Of a stretch of 64,000 nucleotides of DNA, positions 16,179 through 24,856 are shown one piece after another. Source of the stretch: Eubacterium brachy ATCC 33089 (GTDB lineage: Bacteria > Bacillota > Clostridia > Peptostreptococcales > Anaerovoracaceae); assembly GCA_000488855.1 (NCBI GenBank), contig KI535286.1:252813-316812 (forward strand), read 5' to 3'. The notes beneath the pieces are model-generated. The model was not told where the DNA came from. It was given only the letters and a program-made list of their open reading frames with translations, and made no database searches. The first letter of the stretch is position 1; every line of letters starts with the position of its first letter. A program made the position numbers and the translations under genes.

Positions 16179-16203
16179 AAAAGGGAGTTTTAAACTCCCT
16201 TTT
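16179..16203 (+). terminator. Hairpin after the capsid gene
   Basis: AAAAGGGAGTTT and AAACTCCCTTTT form a perfect inverted repeat in the only real gap of the structural operon. It may be a partial terminator or an mRNA stabiliser that sets high capsid expression compared with the neck genes. Confidence 0.65.
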
Positions 16204-16220
16204 AAGGAAAAGAGAGAAAA

Positions 16221-16490
16221 ATGACAGATGAATTAAAGCTAATTAAAAATGATTTAAGGATAAGCCATAGCCATTTGGACAATTTACTGCAAGCAGATAT
16301 AGATGCCTGCAAAGATGATTTGAAAAGAGTAGGCATTAAGATTGCAGATAATGATAATCTTGTAAATCAGCTAATCAGACTATACATAAGAGCAAGTCAA
16401 AATCATCAGAATCAAAGTGAGCTATATTGGCAACGCTATAAAGAAATGAGAAATGCGGTTAGCCTGAATGAAGAAAGAACACAACGATGA
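16221..16490 (+). CDS. Head-tail connector (gp6-like DNA packaging protein)
   Basis: This 89-residue, mostly helical protein stands directly after the capsid gene, in the position and size of the HK97 gp6/SPP1 gp15 connector that docks on the portal. The pattern of an N-terminal amphipathic helix, a DNDNLVNQLIRLYIRA helix and a YKEM end fits that family. The ribosome site AAGGAAAAGAGAG precedes the ATG. It overlaps the next gene by 4 bases. Confidence 0.75.
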   Translation: MTDELKLIKNDLRISHSHLDNLLQADIDACKDDLKRVGIKIADNDNLVNQLIRLYIRASQNHQNQSELYWQRYKEMRNAVSLNEERTQR

Positions 16491-16792
16491 ATGAAGTTAT
16501 AAAGCTAATTCAAAAAAGCGTAACAACAAATGAATACGGTGAAAAACTTGAGACAGAAAAAGCAAGAGAAGTTCTAGGAACAATAAAGTCTGTAAGTCAA
16601 AAAGAATTTTATGAGGGAATGGCAAACGGATTAAATCTAGAACTTAGATTTGAGATAGCAGACTATATGGATTATGATGGCGAGAATGAAGCAGAAATCA
16701 GTACAAGAAGATATAACATAGTTAGAGCGTATAGAACTGTAACGAATAGCCTAGAACTCACGTTATCAAGAGGTTTGAAAAATGCTACCTAA
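16487..16792 (+). CDS. Head-tail joining protein (head closure)
   Basis: This 101-residue beta-rich protein has the pattern of Phage_H_T_join/SPP1 gp16 proteins, with the beta-barrel strand YNIVRAYRTVTNSLELTLSRG at the end. It would close the head after packaging. It overlaps its neighbours at both ends (4 and 11 bases), typical of coupled neck genes. Confidence 0.78.
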   Translation: MNEVIKLIQKSVTTNEYGEKLETEKAREVLGTIKSVSQKEFYEGMANGLNLELRFEIADYMDYDGENEAEISTRRYNIVRAYRTVTNSLELTLSRGLKNAT

Positions 16793-17291
16793 TAAAAAAA
16801 TCAAGATACAAAAGAAGAGCGGAGCATATGATTTGACATTTGAAGATACCATTGATGCTGCAAATTACACCATGAAGGAACTCACAAGAGCGGCTTTAAG
16901 AGATTCAGCTAAATATATCAGAAGACTCGTAGGAGATCAGCTAAAAGATTTTTATGCAGTTAATTATATTGGATTCAGTCGAAGACGTCTTATCAACGCT
17001 CCAAGAGCGGGAAAACTCATAAGAAAATACCCTGGAAGCGCTTTACAGTATTGGGTCAGAAAAAAAGAATCTGACTTGCAGATTGGATTTAAACAAAGTG
17101 CATGGTATGGAATGAATCAGGAACTAGGAGACAAAGGGCAACCGAGACTTGGTATTTTAAGGACAACGACCTATAACAACATTTCGAAACTTAGAGAGAT
17201 TCAAGGGCAGTACTTAGACAAGATGAATGTCGGGCAGGCATTTGATCCTGGAAATGATGAGTACAAATCGCAAGAAGGAGTTGAAGAATAA
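16782..17291 (+). CDS. HK97 gp10-like neck protein
   Basis: This 169-residue basic protein resembles HK97-gp10/tail-component proteins in size, order and the segment WYGMNQELGDKGQPRLGILRTT, which matches the family's conserved xxxE.G...QP..ILR pattern. It would join the tail to the head connector. Confidence 0.72.
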   Translation: MLPNKKIKIQKKSGAYDLTFEDTIDAANYTMKELTRAALRDSAKYIRRLVGDQLKDFYAVNYIGFSRRRLINAPRAGKLIRKYPGSALQYWVRKKESDLQIGFKQSAWYGMNQELGDKGQPRLGILRTTTYNNISKLREIQGQYLDKMNVGQAFDPGNDEYKSQEGVEE

Positions 17292-17659
17292 TGAGACAGC
17301 TCAAAAAAGGAATTGTCAAACTGCTAAAAGGATGCTGCCAAAATGTTTTTTGGAGCAAGGCAACTGATGAATCTGACAGATATATTTGTTACACTCTGAA
17401 AACGGCAAGCAGCATAGACGGATATGAAATCTTAGAACTGCAAGTTGATATATGGACCGTGAAGGGAAAAGATGATAATGAATGGCTAGATATTACAACT
17501 TCAAAGATAAAAAAGTCGCTTAATCATTTAAATATTGCAGAGGAAGAATTTAGTGCAGTTATATATTTTGACCGAACTATATTTGAAACAACAAATGACG
17601 AAAAAATGAAAAGAAATACTATGTACTTTGATGTAAGGTACAGGGAAGGAAGCATATGA
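17291..17659 (+). CDS. Tail completion protein
   Basis: This 122-residue protein, beginning at the last base of the previous stop, sits between gp10-like and major tail protein genes, where siphophages encode a tail completion or terminator protein. The beta-rich middle (YEILELQVDIWTVKGKDDNEW) supports this. Identification rests mainly on order and size. Confidence 0.7.
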   Translation: MRQLKKGIVKLLKGCCQNVFWSKATDESDRYICYTLKTASSIDGYEILELQVDIWTVKGKDDNEWLDITTSKIKKSLNHLNIAEEEFSAVIYFDRTIFETTNDEKMKRNTMYFDVRYREGSI

Positions 17660-18255
17660 GCATTCAAATTAAGACAATTAACGGAATCACGCAAAACACA
17701 ACAAAACACTTACTGCTTGATGCAGGAGCATTTTTTGTGGGATACAATCCTGCAACAGACACATTTGAATCTGCTAAAACTGCAGGTAAGCTCCTTGGAG
17801 CAACTAAAGGCGGAGGCAGCTTCAAGGCTGTGCCTAAGTTTAGAACTATAGACTTCGACGGTGTCCGCGGCAAAATAAAAGGTTCAGAAATATTAGAATC
17901 TTGGGACGTATCTCTGACGGCAAAAGTAATAGAGACTACTCCAATAACAATCAAAAGAGCACTAGGTATAGCAACGTTAGATAGTGATAGTGGCGTAGAA
18001 AACTATACTAAAATCACAGGAAAACAAGTGCTAGAGCTGACGGACTACGCAGATAACATAACATGGGTCGGTACACTTTCAGGGAGTGAAAAACCGGTGA
18101 TAGTACAAATTTTCAATGCACTGGCTCAAAAAGGTTTAGAGCTTGATATGGCAGACAAGTCAGAAGGTATCATTCAGCTAGATTTCAAGGGTTATTACGC
18201 GGCAGAAGATCTAGATACGCCACCGTTTACAATTTATTACCCCAAATTAGGATAG
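17656..18255 (+). CDS. Major tail (tube) protein
   Basis: This 199-residue protein follows the tail completion gene and precedes the tail chaperones, the position of the tail tube protein. Its beta-rich sequence with DAGAFFVGYNPATDTF, GGGSFKAVPKFRTIDFDGVRGKIKG and a closing DFKGYYAAEDLDTPPFTI matches Firmicute siphophage major tail proteins, which stack as hexamer rings to form the tube. Confidence 0.82.
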   Translation: MSIQIKTINGITQNTTKHLLLDAGAFFVGYNPATDTFESAKTAGKLLGATKGGGSFKAVPKFRTIDFDGVRGKIKGSEILESWDVSLTAKVIETTPITIKRALGIATLDSDSGVENYTKITGKQVLELTDYADNITWVGTLSGSEKPVIVQIFNALAQKGLELDMADKSEGIIQLDFKGYYAAEDLDTPPFTIYYPKLG

Positions 18256-18264
18256 GGAGATTTT

Positions 18265-18579
18265 ATGAAACTAAGAACCATTAAATTTAATGACGCATTT
18301 ACATTATCAAAAATAATAGATAAACTGCAAATCAAATTCGAAAAAGGACTAAAAACAGACATTGAAGTTGGAGCAGATTTCATTTTGAAAGTCATGCAAA
18401 ACGCCCATAAAGCACAAAATGAAGTAAACGATTTCATGGGAAGCTTATTTGAAATCACAGGAGAAGAATTTGGGAAGCTACCAATAAAAACAGTATTTGA
18501 CTGCTTTAATGAGCTTGCAAACAGTGAGGACTTTAAGGATTTTTTCAAGTCAGTTGCGAAATTTGCGAATATGAAGTAA
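18265..18579 (+). CDS. Tail assembly chaperone (gpG-like)
   Basis: This 104-residue acidic, helical protein occupies the gpG slot between the tail tube and tape measure genes. It is the short product of a gene with a -1 frameshift: near its end lies a canonical slippery sequence at 18540-18546 from which ribosomes can enter the next frame. It would coat the tape measure protein during tail assembly. Confidence 0.8.
   Translation: MKLRTIKFNDAFTLSKIIDKLQIKFEKGLKTDIEVGADFILKVMQNAHKAQNEVNDFMGSLFEITGEEFGKLPIKTVFDCFNELANSEDFKDFFKSVAKFANMK
18540..18546 (+). promoter_or_regulatory. Programmed -1 ribosomal frameshift site
   Basis: T TTT TTC fits the X XXY YYZ rule in the frame of the upstream chaperone gene. 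The -1 frame is open from 18537 to 18827, and its first stop-free codons bridge exactly this site. The location between gpG- and gpT-like parts is where siphophages frameshift. Confidence 0.78.
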
Positions 18580-18827
18580 TAGATCTTTTGATGTCTCGAT
18601 ATGGACGAATGGATTTTGTTTTAGAGATGGACTTTAGAAAAGGGCTAGAATTTTATAATTATGCGGTTGAGCAACGGAACAATCATTACAAAATGTTGCT
18701 GTCTCCGTTTATGTCATCCGAAGACAGACAAGATGATAATAATCATCATGAAAATAACGCAGAAGATGGCAGAACTGCGGACAATATACTGAAAGGAGTT
18801 GAGGACATATTAAATGGAAATATTTAA
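18546..18827 (+). CDS. gpT-like C-terminal part of the gpG-T frameshift fusion
   Basis: After slipping at 18540-18546 the ribosome would read about 93 further codons, beginning QVSCEICEYEVIDLLMSRYGRMDF and ending DILNGNI. This gives a fusion of about 187 residues together with the first 94 codons of gpG. Read alone it would need the TTG at 18588, which has no good ribosome site. The T part usually recruits the tape measure protein. Its end overlaps the tape measure start by 14 bases. Confidence 0.72.
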   Translation, partial: QVSCEICEYEVIDLLMSRYGRMDFVLEMDFRKGLEFYNYAVEQRNNHYKMLLSPFMSSEDRQDDNNHHENNAEDGRTADNILKGVEDILNGNI

Positions 18828-20574
18828 ACTATTTGGAAGCGTTTTTGTAGATACAAAAAAAGCAGAAGAATCAACTCATAAAGTAGGTGAAAAAGCAGAA
18901 GGCATAGGCTCTAAATTCAAAAAAGGCTTGGGTACAGCAGTAAAGTGGGGAGCAGGTATTGCAGCAAGTGCATCAGTAGGAGCAGCTGCACTTTATAAGA
19001 CTGCAGAAAAGGCAGCGCAGACAACAGACAGAGTTGATAAAATGAGCCAAAAACTTGGAATATCAAGAAAGAGTTTCCAGGAACTTGATTTCGTGATGAG
19101 CCAATCAGGAATGTCAATAGATAACTTCGGAGCAGGCATGAAGACCATGCTGTCTACAATGGAAAACGCTAAAAATGGGAACTCTCAGGCGATTTCGAAG
19201 TTCAAGCAACTAGGAGTTGCAGTAACCGATTCATCAGGTAAAATGCGTAGTCAAGAGGCAGTGTTATATGACTCAATAAAAGCATTTCAGAAGATGGAAA
19301 GCAGCTCTGAAAAAGCGAAACTGGCACAAGAACTTTTCGGAAAACAAGGGCAGCAAATAATGCCACTTTTGAACGGGCAAGCGGGTAGCTTTGAGGAACT
19401 TACGCAAAAGGCAAATGAATTAGGTTTAGTACTTACAGATGACACGGTAAATGCTGGCGTAAAACTTACGGATACTATCGATCAAGCAGATAGAACTTTT
19501 GGTGCAATAATCACGAGAATTGGGGCAGGTTTAATGCCTGTAATTCAAAATGCGTTAGATTTCATACTTGTCCATATGCCGGAAATTCAGGCAGTTGTAG
19601 GAACTGTTTTTTCTGCAATATCTGCAGTTGTGACAACGGTTATGGGAATTTTAAAGGACTATTTCATTCCAATTATAATTGCGATAGTGGATTCTATAAA
19701 AGAACACTGGCCGGCAATATCTTCAGTAATAACTGAGGTAATGGATACGGTAAAACTTGTTATAGGAACCGCATTAAAATTTATAAAATGGCTGTGGGGC
19801 AATTATGGTGGAATCATCAAAGGAGTGGTTGCGGCTACGTTTAATGGAATTAAAAACATAGTTACAGGTGTTATGAAGGTCATAAGAGGCATAATAAAAC
19901 TTGTAATGGCAATAATCAAAGGCGACTGGTCGGGAGCCTGGAATGCAATAAAAAGCATTGTAACAGGAATCTTCAAGGTAATTAAAGGAGTAATCGTAGC
20001 TGTCCTTGGGCACATTAAAGGAGTTTTTTCAGCGGTATGGAAAACACTTATAACTATAACCTCTGTAGCTTGGAATGCCATTAAAAAAGCAATTATGGCA
20101 CCTTTTAAGGCAGCCTTTAATTTTGTGAAGGGAATAATAAACGGCATAAAAGGACTGTTCAGATTTAAATTTACTTGGCCGAAAATTCCACTACCACACT
20201 TTAAGCTTGAAGGAAGTCTAAATCCTATAAAATGGATTAAGCAAGGACTTCCTAAGCTGCATATTAAATGGTATGCAACTGGTGGAATCATGAAAAAGCC
20301 GACTATGTTTGGGTATGATCCTTTTTCTAACACAGCTCATGTAGGCGGAGAAGCAGGACCAGAAGCAATAGCGCCTATATCTACACTTCAAAGCTACATT
20401 CAACAAGCTGTATTGGCTGAAAATTCTAAAATCTTGGCAGCACTTTTAGAAATCTTAGCAGAAATAAAAGAAAAGGATGATAAATTCATTGGCAAGATAA
20501 AAGGACTGATAGAAGAATACAAAATAGAATGGAACGATAGAGAGTTAGCGAGGTTCATAAAAAACTATGTATGA
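18814..20574 (+). CDS. Tail tape measure protein
   Basis: This 586-residue protein sets tail length. It has a helical N-terminal region with small residues (KVGEKAEGIGSKFKKGLGTAVKWGAG), a long hydrophobic middle with repeated TM-like helices (about 230-430), and a Gly-rich C-terminal TGGIMKKPTMFG...VGGEAGPEAIAPI motif common in Firmicute tape measures. At roughly 1.5 angstrom per residue the tail would be about 90 nm, a short siphophage tail. Confidence 0.9.
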   Translation: MEIFKLFGSVFVDTKKAEESTHKVGEKAEGIGSKFKKGLGTAVKWGAGIAASASVGAAALYKTAEKAAQTTDRVDKMSQKLGISRKSFQELDFVMSQSGMSIDNFGAGMKTMLSTMENAKNGNSQAISKFKQLGVAVTDSSGKMRSQEAVLYDSIKAFQKMESSSEKAKLAQELFGKQGQQIMPLLNGQAGSFEELTQKANELGLVLTDDTVNAGVKLTDTIDQADRTFGAIITRIGAGLMPVIQNALDFILVHMPEIQAVVGTVFSAISAVVTTVMGILKDYFIPIIIAIVDSIKEHWPAISSVITEVMDTVKLVIGTALKFIKWLWGNYGGIIKGVVAATFNGIKNIVTGVMKVIRGIIKLVMAIIKGDWSGAWNAIKSIVTGIFKVIKGVIVAVLGHIKGVFSAVWKTLITITSVAWNAIKKAIMAPFKAAFNFVKGIINGIKGLFRFKFTWPKIPLPHFKLEGSLNPIKWIKQGLPKLHIKWYATGGIMKKPTMFGYDPFSNTAHVGGEAGPEAIAPISTLQSYIQQAVLAENSKILAALLEILAEIKEKDDKFIGKIKGLIEEYKIEWNDRELARFIKNYV

Positions 20575-21418
20575 TATTTTAAAAATCAGCACGCAAAAAC
20601 CAAATAGCAAGTTATCATCGGACAATTTACTGATAGGCAATCAAAAAATTGTTATTGGAAATATAGTTTTTAAGGCATTTGCAAACAGTAATACCTTGCG
20701 AGATTTTGAAGTGGGCAAAGGCGGAACAAAGAGTGTAGTTGTAAAACTCTTAGCTATAGAGCATGAAAACATCAGGAAAGCAGTTGACAACATAATAGAT
20801 TGGCTTGATGGGAAGGTATATCTAATAATCAACGACTGGTATATAGAAGTAGACGTTCACGCAATAAAATTCAAAAATTATGTACTGGATAGAAGATATA
20901 TTGAACTTGAGATAATCTTAGAATCGTCAGATTGGATATGGAGCTATGATCACGTAATAGATTACGATCCAAAGATTTGGCAAGAGAACATTCAAGGTGA
21001 AAACTGGAGAGACTATGAACTTGACAATGGAAAACGTGGGTATAATTATGGCTATACGATAAGTAGCAATCTTAACTTGAGTATTAAGCCTAAGTGCAGT
21101 AATCCCAAAATCCTTGCCAGTGCAGAAATCTTGCTTTTCGGAGCTGCAACAGATCCGTTTGTCACAATAGACAACAGAAAAATTGGAGTGAAAGACAGTA
21201 TTGCAGATGGAGAATATATCAAGATAGATATGTCAGAGAAGAAAGTTACAAAATACAAAACAAATGGAAACACAGAAAATATGTTCGCCAAAAGAACTAA
21301 GTCGGAAGAATATTCCATATTTGATAGGATCAGACTGCCGTGCACAGTAACCGCCCCAAAAGGCTTGAAATTTTCGGCAGTTATAACGGAACACAGGAGA
21401 ACCCCACAATGGACTTGA
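20567..21418 (+). CDS. Distal tail protein (Dit-like)
   Basis: This 283-residue protein overlaps the tape measure gene by 8 bases and precedes the tail-associated gene, the Dit position. The N-terminal half (NIVFKAFANSNTLRDFEVGKGGTKSVVVKLL) and the DYVLDRRYIELEIILESSDW-like strand region match phage tail-hub proteins. It would form the hexameric hub joining the tube to the baseplate. Confidence 0.8.
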   Translation: MYDILKISTQKPNSKLSSDNLLIGNQKIVIGNIVFKAFANSNTLRDFEVGKGGTKSVVVKLLAIEHENIRKAVDNIIDWLDGKVYLIINDWYIEVDVHAIKFKNYVLDRRYIELEIILESSDWIWSYDHVIDYDPKIWQENIQGENWRDYELDNGKRGYNYGYTISSNLNLSIKPKCSNPKILASAEILLFGAATDPFVTIDNRKIGVKDSIADGEYIKIDMSEKKVTKYKTNGNTENMFAKRTKSEEYSIFDRIRLPCTVTAPKGLKFSAVITEHRRTPQWT

Positions 21419-22392
21419 TGTATACACAAAATGGGATAGATGCAGGCATTATAACAAGACATAGGTTCGATTGCGACATAGGGAAGCAAAATGATTTTCA
21501 GGTAGAGTTGGATGTTTCAGGCAATCAACACTATACTGAATTGATAAATGAGTATATCTATCTTGACGGAACTGAATACGGAGGAATCGTAACAGAAAGA
21601 AAAATTTCAGGGAATAAACTAACGCTAAAAGGCAAAACTTTCAGGGGGATGCTTAACAACAAAATCATAATAGTAAAACAAGGCTATGATTACTATATCG
21701 CAACAGGGGAACTTAAAGAAGCGATCAACAAGCTATTTCAAGATTGTTTTGCAAAAGGTTATGTCGTAACATCCGCTCCTGACATATCAATAAATTTTCA
21801 GTTTGAGAGATATTGTAGCTTGCAAAGCGGACTAGACAAGTTGTGTAGCTTGCACAATCTAAGGATGACATTTCAAAAAAAAGAGAATAAAATCGAAGTT
21901 TCATTTGAGAAAAAAAGTTATGCTGGAACGGATTCTGAACTATCAAAAGATAGCTCCATAAAAATAGAACTGAAACAAAACAAGAACTATCCAACAGCAC
22001 TGATAGCTCTCGGAAAAGGAGAGCTCGCAAGTAGACAAGTAATATATTTTCAGCTACAAAAAAACGGAGAAATTGCGGAAGCGCTGCCAAACGAAACGTG
22101 GCAAGATAGAATTGTTGCAACTTACGAAAACACGTCGACAGAAGATCTCAAAAAAGACGCACTCGCGAAATTTAAAGAATTAACAAAAGGAGTTCAAGGA
22201 ACATATGATCTGATAACAGAAGTAGCAGTTAATGCAACGAATCTTGATTATGATATTGGAGATGTTATAGAGACTTTTGAACCACATACAAAAACAAGAA
22301 TTTTCGTAGAAATTTATAATAAAATTTGCAAAAAAGAAAATGAGAAACCAGAAGAAATATCGTATAAAGTGAGGGGATTGATATGGGAATAA
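21409..22392 (+). CDS. Tail protein, ReqiPepy6 Gp37-like (Tal)
   Basis: This 327-residue protein resembles the siphovirus Gp37-like family of tail-tip proteins: DLMYTQNGIDAGIITRHRFDCDIGKQNDFQ at the start, GGIVTERKIS, KTFRGML, and a closing segment with DYDIGDVIETFEPH. The ATG at 21409 has AGGAGA about 10 bases upstream, overlapping the end of Dit by 10 bases. It likely builds the tail tip and may act in penetration; no peptidase domain is seen. Confidence 0.82.
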   Translation: MDLMYTQNGIDAGIITRHRFDCDIGKQNDFQVELDVSGNQHYTELINEYIYLDGTEYGGIVTERKISGNKLTLKGKTFRGMLNNKIIIVKQGYDYYIATGELKEAINKLFQDCFAKGYVVTSAPDISINFQFERYCSLQSGLDKLCSLHNLRMTFQKKENKIEVSFEKKSYAGTDSELSKDSSIKIELKQNKNYPTALIALGKGELASRQVIYFQLQKNGEIAEALPNETWQDRIVATYENTSTEDLKKDALAKFKELTKGVQGTYDLITEVAVNATNLDYDIGDVIETFEPHTKTRIFVEIYNKICKKENEKPEEISYKVRGLIWE

Positions 22393-23219
22393 AACTAATA
22401 ACAGGTGTATCTGGTGACAGACACATAACCCCGGAAGATGATGCAGCATTACATAGAGCCGCCGTAGGCAGTGGAGCGTTTTTTCTGACCGTTCCAACAT
22501 TCAAGATTGTAAATAATAATGAAATAACGCTAGAACCATGCGAACTGCTCATCAATGGCAGGCATGTAAGAATAACTACACCGGAAACTATAAAAATAGA
22601 GAATGGAGAAATTGGAAACAATCGAACAGATTGCATTTGTGTAAAGCACACAAAACACAAGCAGATAGAATCTGTTGAAATAGCAGTTCTTAAAAATGCA
22701 ATCACAGGAGCAGACATTAACAATTTTGGGATAGCACCTATCAGCACTGCGGCAATAGCTAAAGTAAAACTTGAAGGGATAAATCTAACAAGTGTCAGTG
22801 CGATTCCAGACACAATAAGAGGATTAGAGGTAATCCAAAAACTACTGTCAGAAGTGGATCACCTAAAAGCTGTTCAAGAGAATTTAGAAAAATATCCTAA
22901 AAAAATTTATGCGGGCAACGCACAAATGAACGGCGACGAAACAAAGACATTTTCAGAAGAAGACCTGAAAAACGCTCCAACAGGATTACAACTTGTTTTC
23001 TGTCCATATGCCAATGGTGCTCCGTTGAATAGAAACTTTCAGAGTTTTATCGTCAACAAAAAGGTTATAGAAGATAATCAAGGTGCAGGACACGAATTTT
23101 GGCTCAACAACGGAGAAGGCTGGACAGAAAGGTATGTTCAGATTTTTAGCGACAAAATCAAAGGGCATTCAACTAACACTAAAGGCAATTGGGTCTTGAG
23201 ATATATGTACCTTATATAG
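22383..23219 (+). CDS. Baseplate/receptor-binding tail protein
   Basis: This 278-residue protein overlaps the Gp37-like gene and is the last tail gene before lysis. The N-terminal part (GDRHITPEDDAALHRAAVGSGAFFLTVPTFKIVNNNEITLEPCELLINGRHVRI) is the type used by Firmicute phages to attach fibres to the tail tip. A helix (LEVIQKLLSEVDHLKAVQENLE) precedes a C-terminal beta domain that could bind the host surface. Receptor specificity is unknown. Confidence 0.75.
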   Translation: MGIKLITGVSGDRHITPEDDAALHRAAVGSGAFFLTVPTFKIVNNNEITLEPCELLINGRHVRITTPETIKIENGEIGNNRTDCICVKHTKHKQIESVEIAVLKNAITGADINNFGIAPISTAAIAKVKLEGINLTSVSAIPDTIRGLEVIQKLLSEVDHLKAVQENLEKYPKKIYAGNAQMNGDETKTFSEEDLKNAPTGLQLVFCPYANGAPLNRNFQSFIVNKKVIEDNQGAGHEFWLNNGEGWTERYVQIFSDKIKGHSTNTKGNWVLRYMYLI

Positions 23220-23239
23220 AAAGAAAAAGGAGAAAAAAC

Positions 23240-23479
23240 ATGAAAAAACAGAATCTTAAAAACTGGCTAAAGGCTGCAGCAGTAAGAGCACTTAAAACAA
23301 TGAGCCAGTCGGCAGTGGCTCTAATTGGCACATCTACATTGATCACGGAAGTGAATTGGAAAGTGGTAGTATTTTCATCAATACTGGCTGGAGTGGTATC
23401 GCTTTTAACTAGCGTCAAAGGACTTCCGGAAGTCGACACAAAAAAGGTGGAAGAGGAAGCAGATGGACAAGTTAATTAG
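23240..23479 (+). CDS. Holin (r1t family)
   Basis: This 79-residue protein has two hydrophobic helices (about 18-36 and 40-58), separated by NWKVV, then the LTSVKGLPEVD tail typical of r1t-type holins. The basic start, AGGAGAAAAA ribosome site and position directly before the amidase agree. It would form membrane holes that release the endolysin. Confidence 0.88.
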   Translation: MKKQNLKNWLKAAAVRALKTMSQSAVALIGTSTLITEVNWKVVVFSSILAGVVSLLTSVKGLPEVDTKKVEEEADGQVN

Positions 23480-23807
23480 TTTTATCAATTGCATTATGGG
23501 GCAGTATATGCCCCTTATTGCATCAGCAAGTTTTGCGTATGTAAGTGTCAACATCAGAAAGTTGTTAAAAAACAAAAAAGCAAACAATAAAGGGACAATG
23601 TTACTTTTACGTATACAATTGATAGAATATCACAATCAATATGTAATTAAAAAAGAAAATATGCCATCATACGCCTATGATAATTTCGTTGAAATGCACG
23701 ATGCATACAAAAGTCTAGGCGGCAATGGACTTATTGATAAAATGTACAAAGACATGAAAAAATTAAATTTTAAAAGAAAAGAGGATACTAATTATGGCAA
23801 TATTTAA
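23463..23807 (+). CDS. Membrane-anchored lysis-cassette protein, unknown
   Basis: This 114-residue protein has one N-terminal transmembrane segment (about 10-30) and a soluble helical region containing LLRIQLIEYHNQYVIKKENMPSYAYDNFVEMHDAY. Proteins of this pattern are common between holin and lysin in Firmicute phages. It overlaps both neighbours (17 and 14 bases). It may assist or regulate the holin; no test is possible from sequence. Confidence 0.72.
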   Translation: MDKLISFINCIMGQYMPLIASASFAYVSVNIRKLLKNKKANNKGTMLLLRIQLIEYHNQYVIKKENMPSYAYDNFVEMHDAYKSLGGNGLIDKMYKDMKKLNFKRKEDTNYGNI

Positions 23808-24474
23808 TGTTCATGCAGGACACAACAGAATAGTTCCGGGGGCAAGAGGACATTTGGATGAAGTGCAAGAAGACAGAATCGTTAAAAATAAACTAATACA
23901 ACTGCTACGGGCTGCAGGACATATTGTTTATGATTGCACAGATGACGTTGGAAGAACGCAAAATGCGAATCTGTATAACATAATGACAAAATGTAATCAA
24001 CATAGAGTAGATCTGGACATCAGTATTCATCTGAATAGCTATAATGGGCAAGCACATGGAGTAGAAGTTTTAAACTATGACACCAGAACTGATTCAATCG
24101 CAAACAGAATTGCCGGCAAAATTGCAAGCACGTTGGGCATAAAAAACAGAGGATTAAAGTATCGCCCGGAACTTTATGTGTTGAAAAACACGAAATCCAA
24201 AGCAATTCTGATAGAATGCTGTTTTGTTGATAGTCAAGAAGATTACGATGCATGGGGCGGAAATATTTGTGCAGGTGCCATCGCAGATGCACTAATAGAT
24301 TACTATGGAAGTAGCAGCAATAGAACCACTAATGGAAACAAAAGCATTAGAGAAATTGCGGAAGAAGTTAAAAATGGAAACTGGGGTAACGGAAGAGAAC
24401 GAAAAAGACGATTGCAAGCCGCAGGCTATGACTATGCAGCAGTTCAAAAAGAAGTGAATCGTATATCCAAATAA
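23794..24474 (+). CDS. Endolysin: N-acetylmuramoyl-L-alanine amidase with C-terminal wall-binding repeat
   Basis: This 226-residue enzyme cleaves the amide between N-acetylmuramic acid and the peptide in peptidoglycan. The Amidase_3 zinc site is visible as HAGHN (about 7-11), HLNSYNGQAHG (about 77-87) and the Glu of LIECCF (about 142-147). The C-terminal 40 residues (IREIAEEVKNGNWGNGRERKRRLQAAGYDYAAVQKEVNRI) form one CW_7/Cpl-7-type wall-binding repeat. No signal peptide is seen, so export depends on the holin. A terminator follows. Confidence 0.93.
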   Translation: MAIFNVHAGHNRIVPGARGHLDEVQEDRIVKNKLIQLLRAAGHIVYDCTDDVGRTQNANLYNIMTKCNQHRVDLDISIHLNSYNGQAHGVEVLNYDTRTDSIANRIAGKIASTLGIKNRGLKYRPELYVLKNTKSKAILIECCFVDSQEDYDAWGGNICAGAIADALIDYYGSSSNRTTNGNKSIREIAEEVKNGNWGNGRERKRRLQAAGYDYAAVQKEVNRISK

Positions 24475-24485
24475 TAGTTGCATGA

Positions 24486-24509
24486 GGGAGAGTTATTCTC
24501 CCTTTTTTT
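24486..24509 (+). terminator. Terminator of the late phage operon
   Basis: GGGAGA, a 5-base loop and TCTCCC followed by seven T form an intrinsic terminator 11 bases after the amidase stop. Confidence 0.88.
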
Positions 24510-24552
24510 ATGAAAAATTTCAATTAAAATTTTGAAAAAATAGTTAAAACCC

Positions 24553-24581
24553 TTTACATAACTAAATAGTTATGCTATACT
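24553..24581 (+). promoter_or_regulatory. Promoter of the right-end cassette with operator palindrome
   Basis: TTTACA (24553-24558), 17 bases and TATACT (24576-24581) form a good promoter. The spacer is filled by the 18-bp palindrome CATAACTAAATAGTTATG (24557-24574). A second palindrome, TAGTTAAG and CTTAACTA around 7 bases, covers 24587-24609 at the likely start site. Confidence 0.75.
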
Positions 24582-24613
24582 ATAGATAGTTAAGAAAGAT
24601 ACTTAACTAATAC

Positions 24614-24803
24614 GGGGGCAAGAGCCAGAAAGGAAAAATGATGGAGCAAATGACAGATAGACAGTTTGAAGCGATTCTCACAATGATACTAAACATAGTT
24701 GAGAATAATGGCAAAGAAGAAGCCATAAAACAAATAAGAGCTCTACTGAATAGGTAGAACTCTTAAGACAAAAAACTCTAAGGGTGGGACTTGCCCCCAC
24801 TCT
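24614..24803 (+). other. Alternative RNA pairings around a short gene
   Basis: GGGGGCAAG (24614-24622) in the leader is fully complementary to CTTGCCCCC (24790-24798) beyond the small gene. The downstream part can instead fold locally: AAGGGTGGG (24780-24788) with CCCACTCTT (24796-24804). The two structures exclude each other. Confidence 0.5.
24638..24757 (+). CDS. 39-residue protein of the right-end cassette
   Basis: This short gene starts ATGATGGAG (ATG at 24638 or 24641) with AGAAAGGA upstream and encodes a helical acidic-then-basic peptide with DRQFEAILTMILNIVENNGKEEA. Similar short proteins occur next to a second small gene in Clostridia, as far as I recall. It has its own promoter and operators, so it may be expressed in the lysogen. 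The function is unknown. Confidence 0.6.
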   Translation: MMEQMTDRQFEAILTMILNIVENNGKEEAIKQIRALLNR

Positions 24804-24856
24804 TATAAAGTATTATATACTAGGACAATAAAAAAGGCAAGAGAATAGGAGTTGAC

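Noticed and set aside
24614-24803. A known riboswitch class in the right-end cassette.
   Set aside because: No conserved core of a riboswitch I know is visible; only complementary segments are seen.
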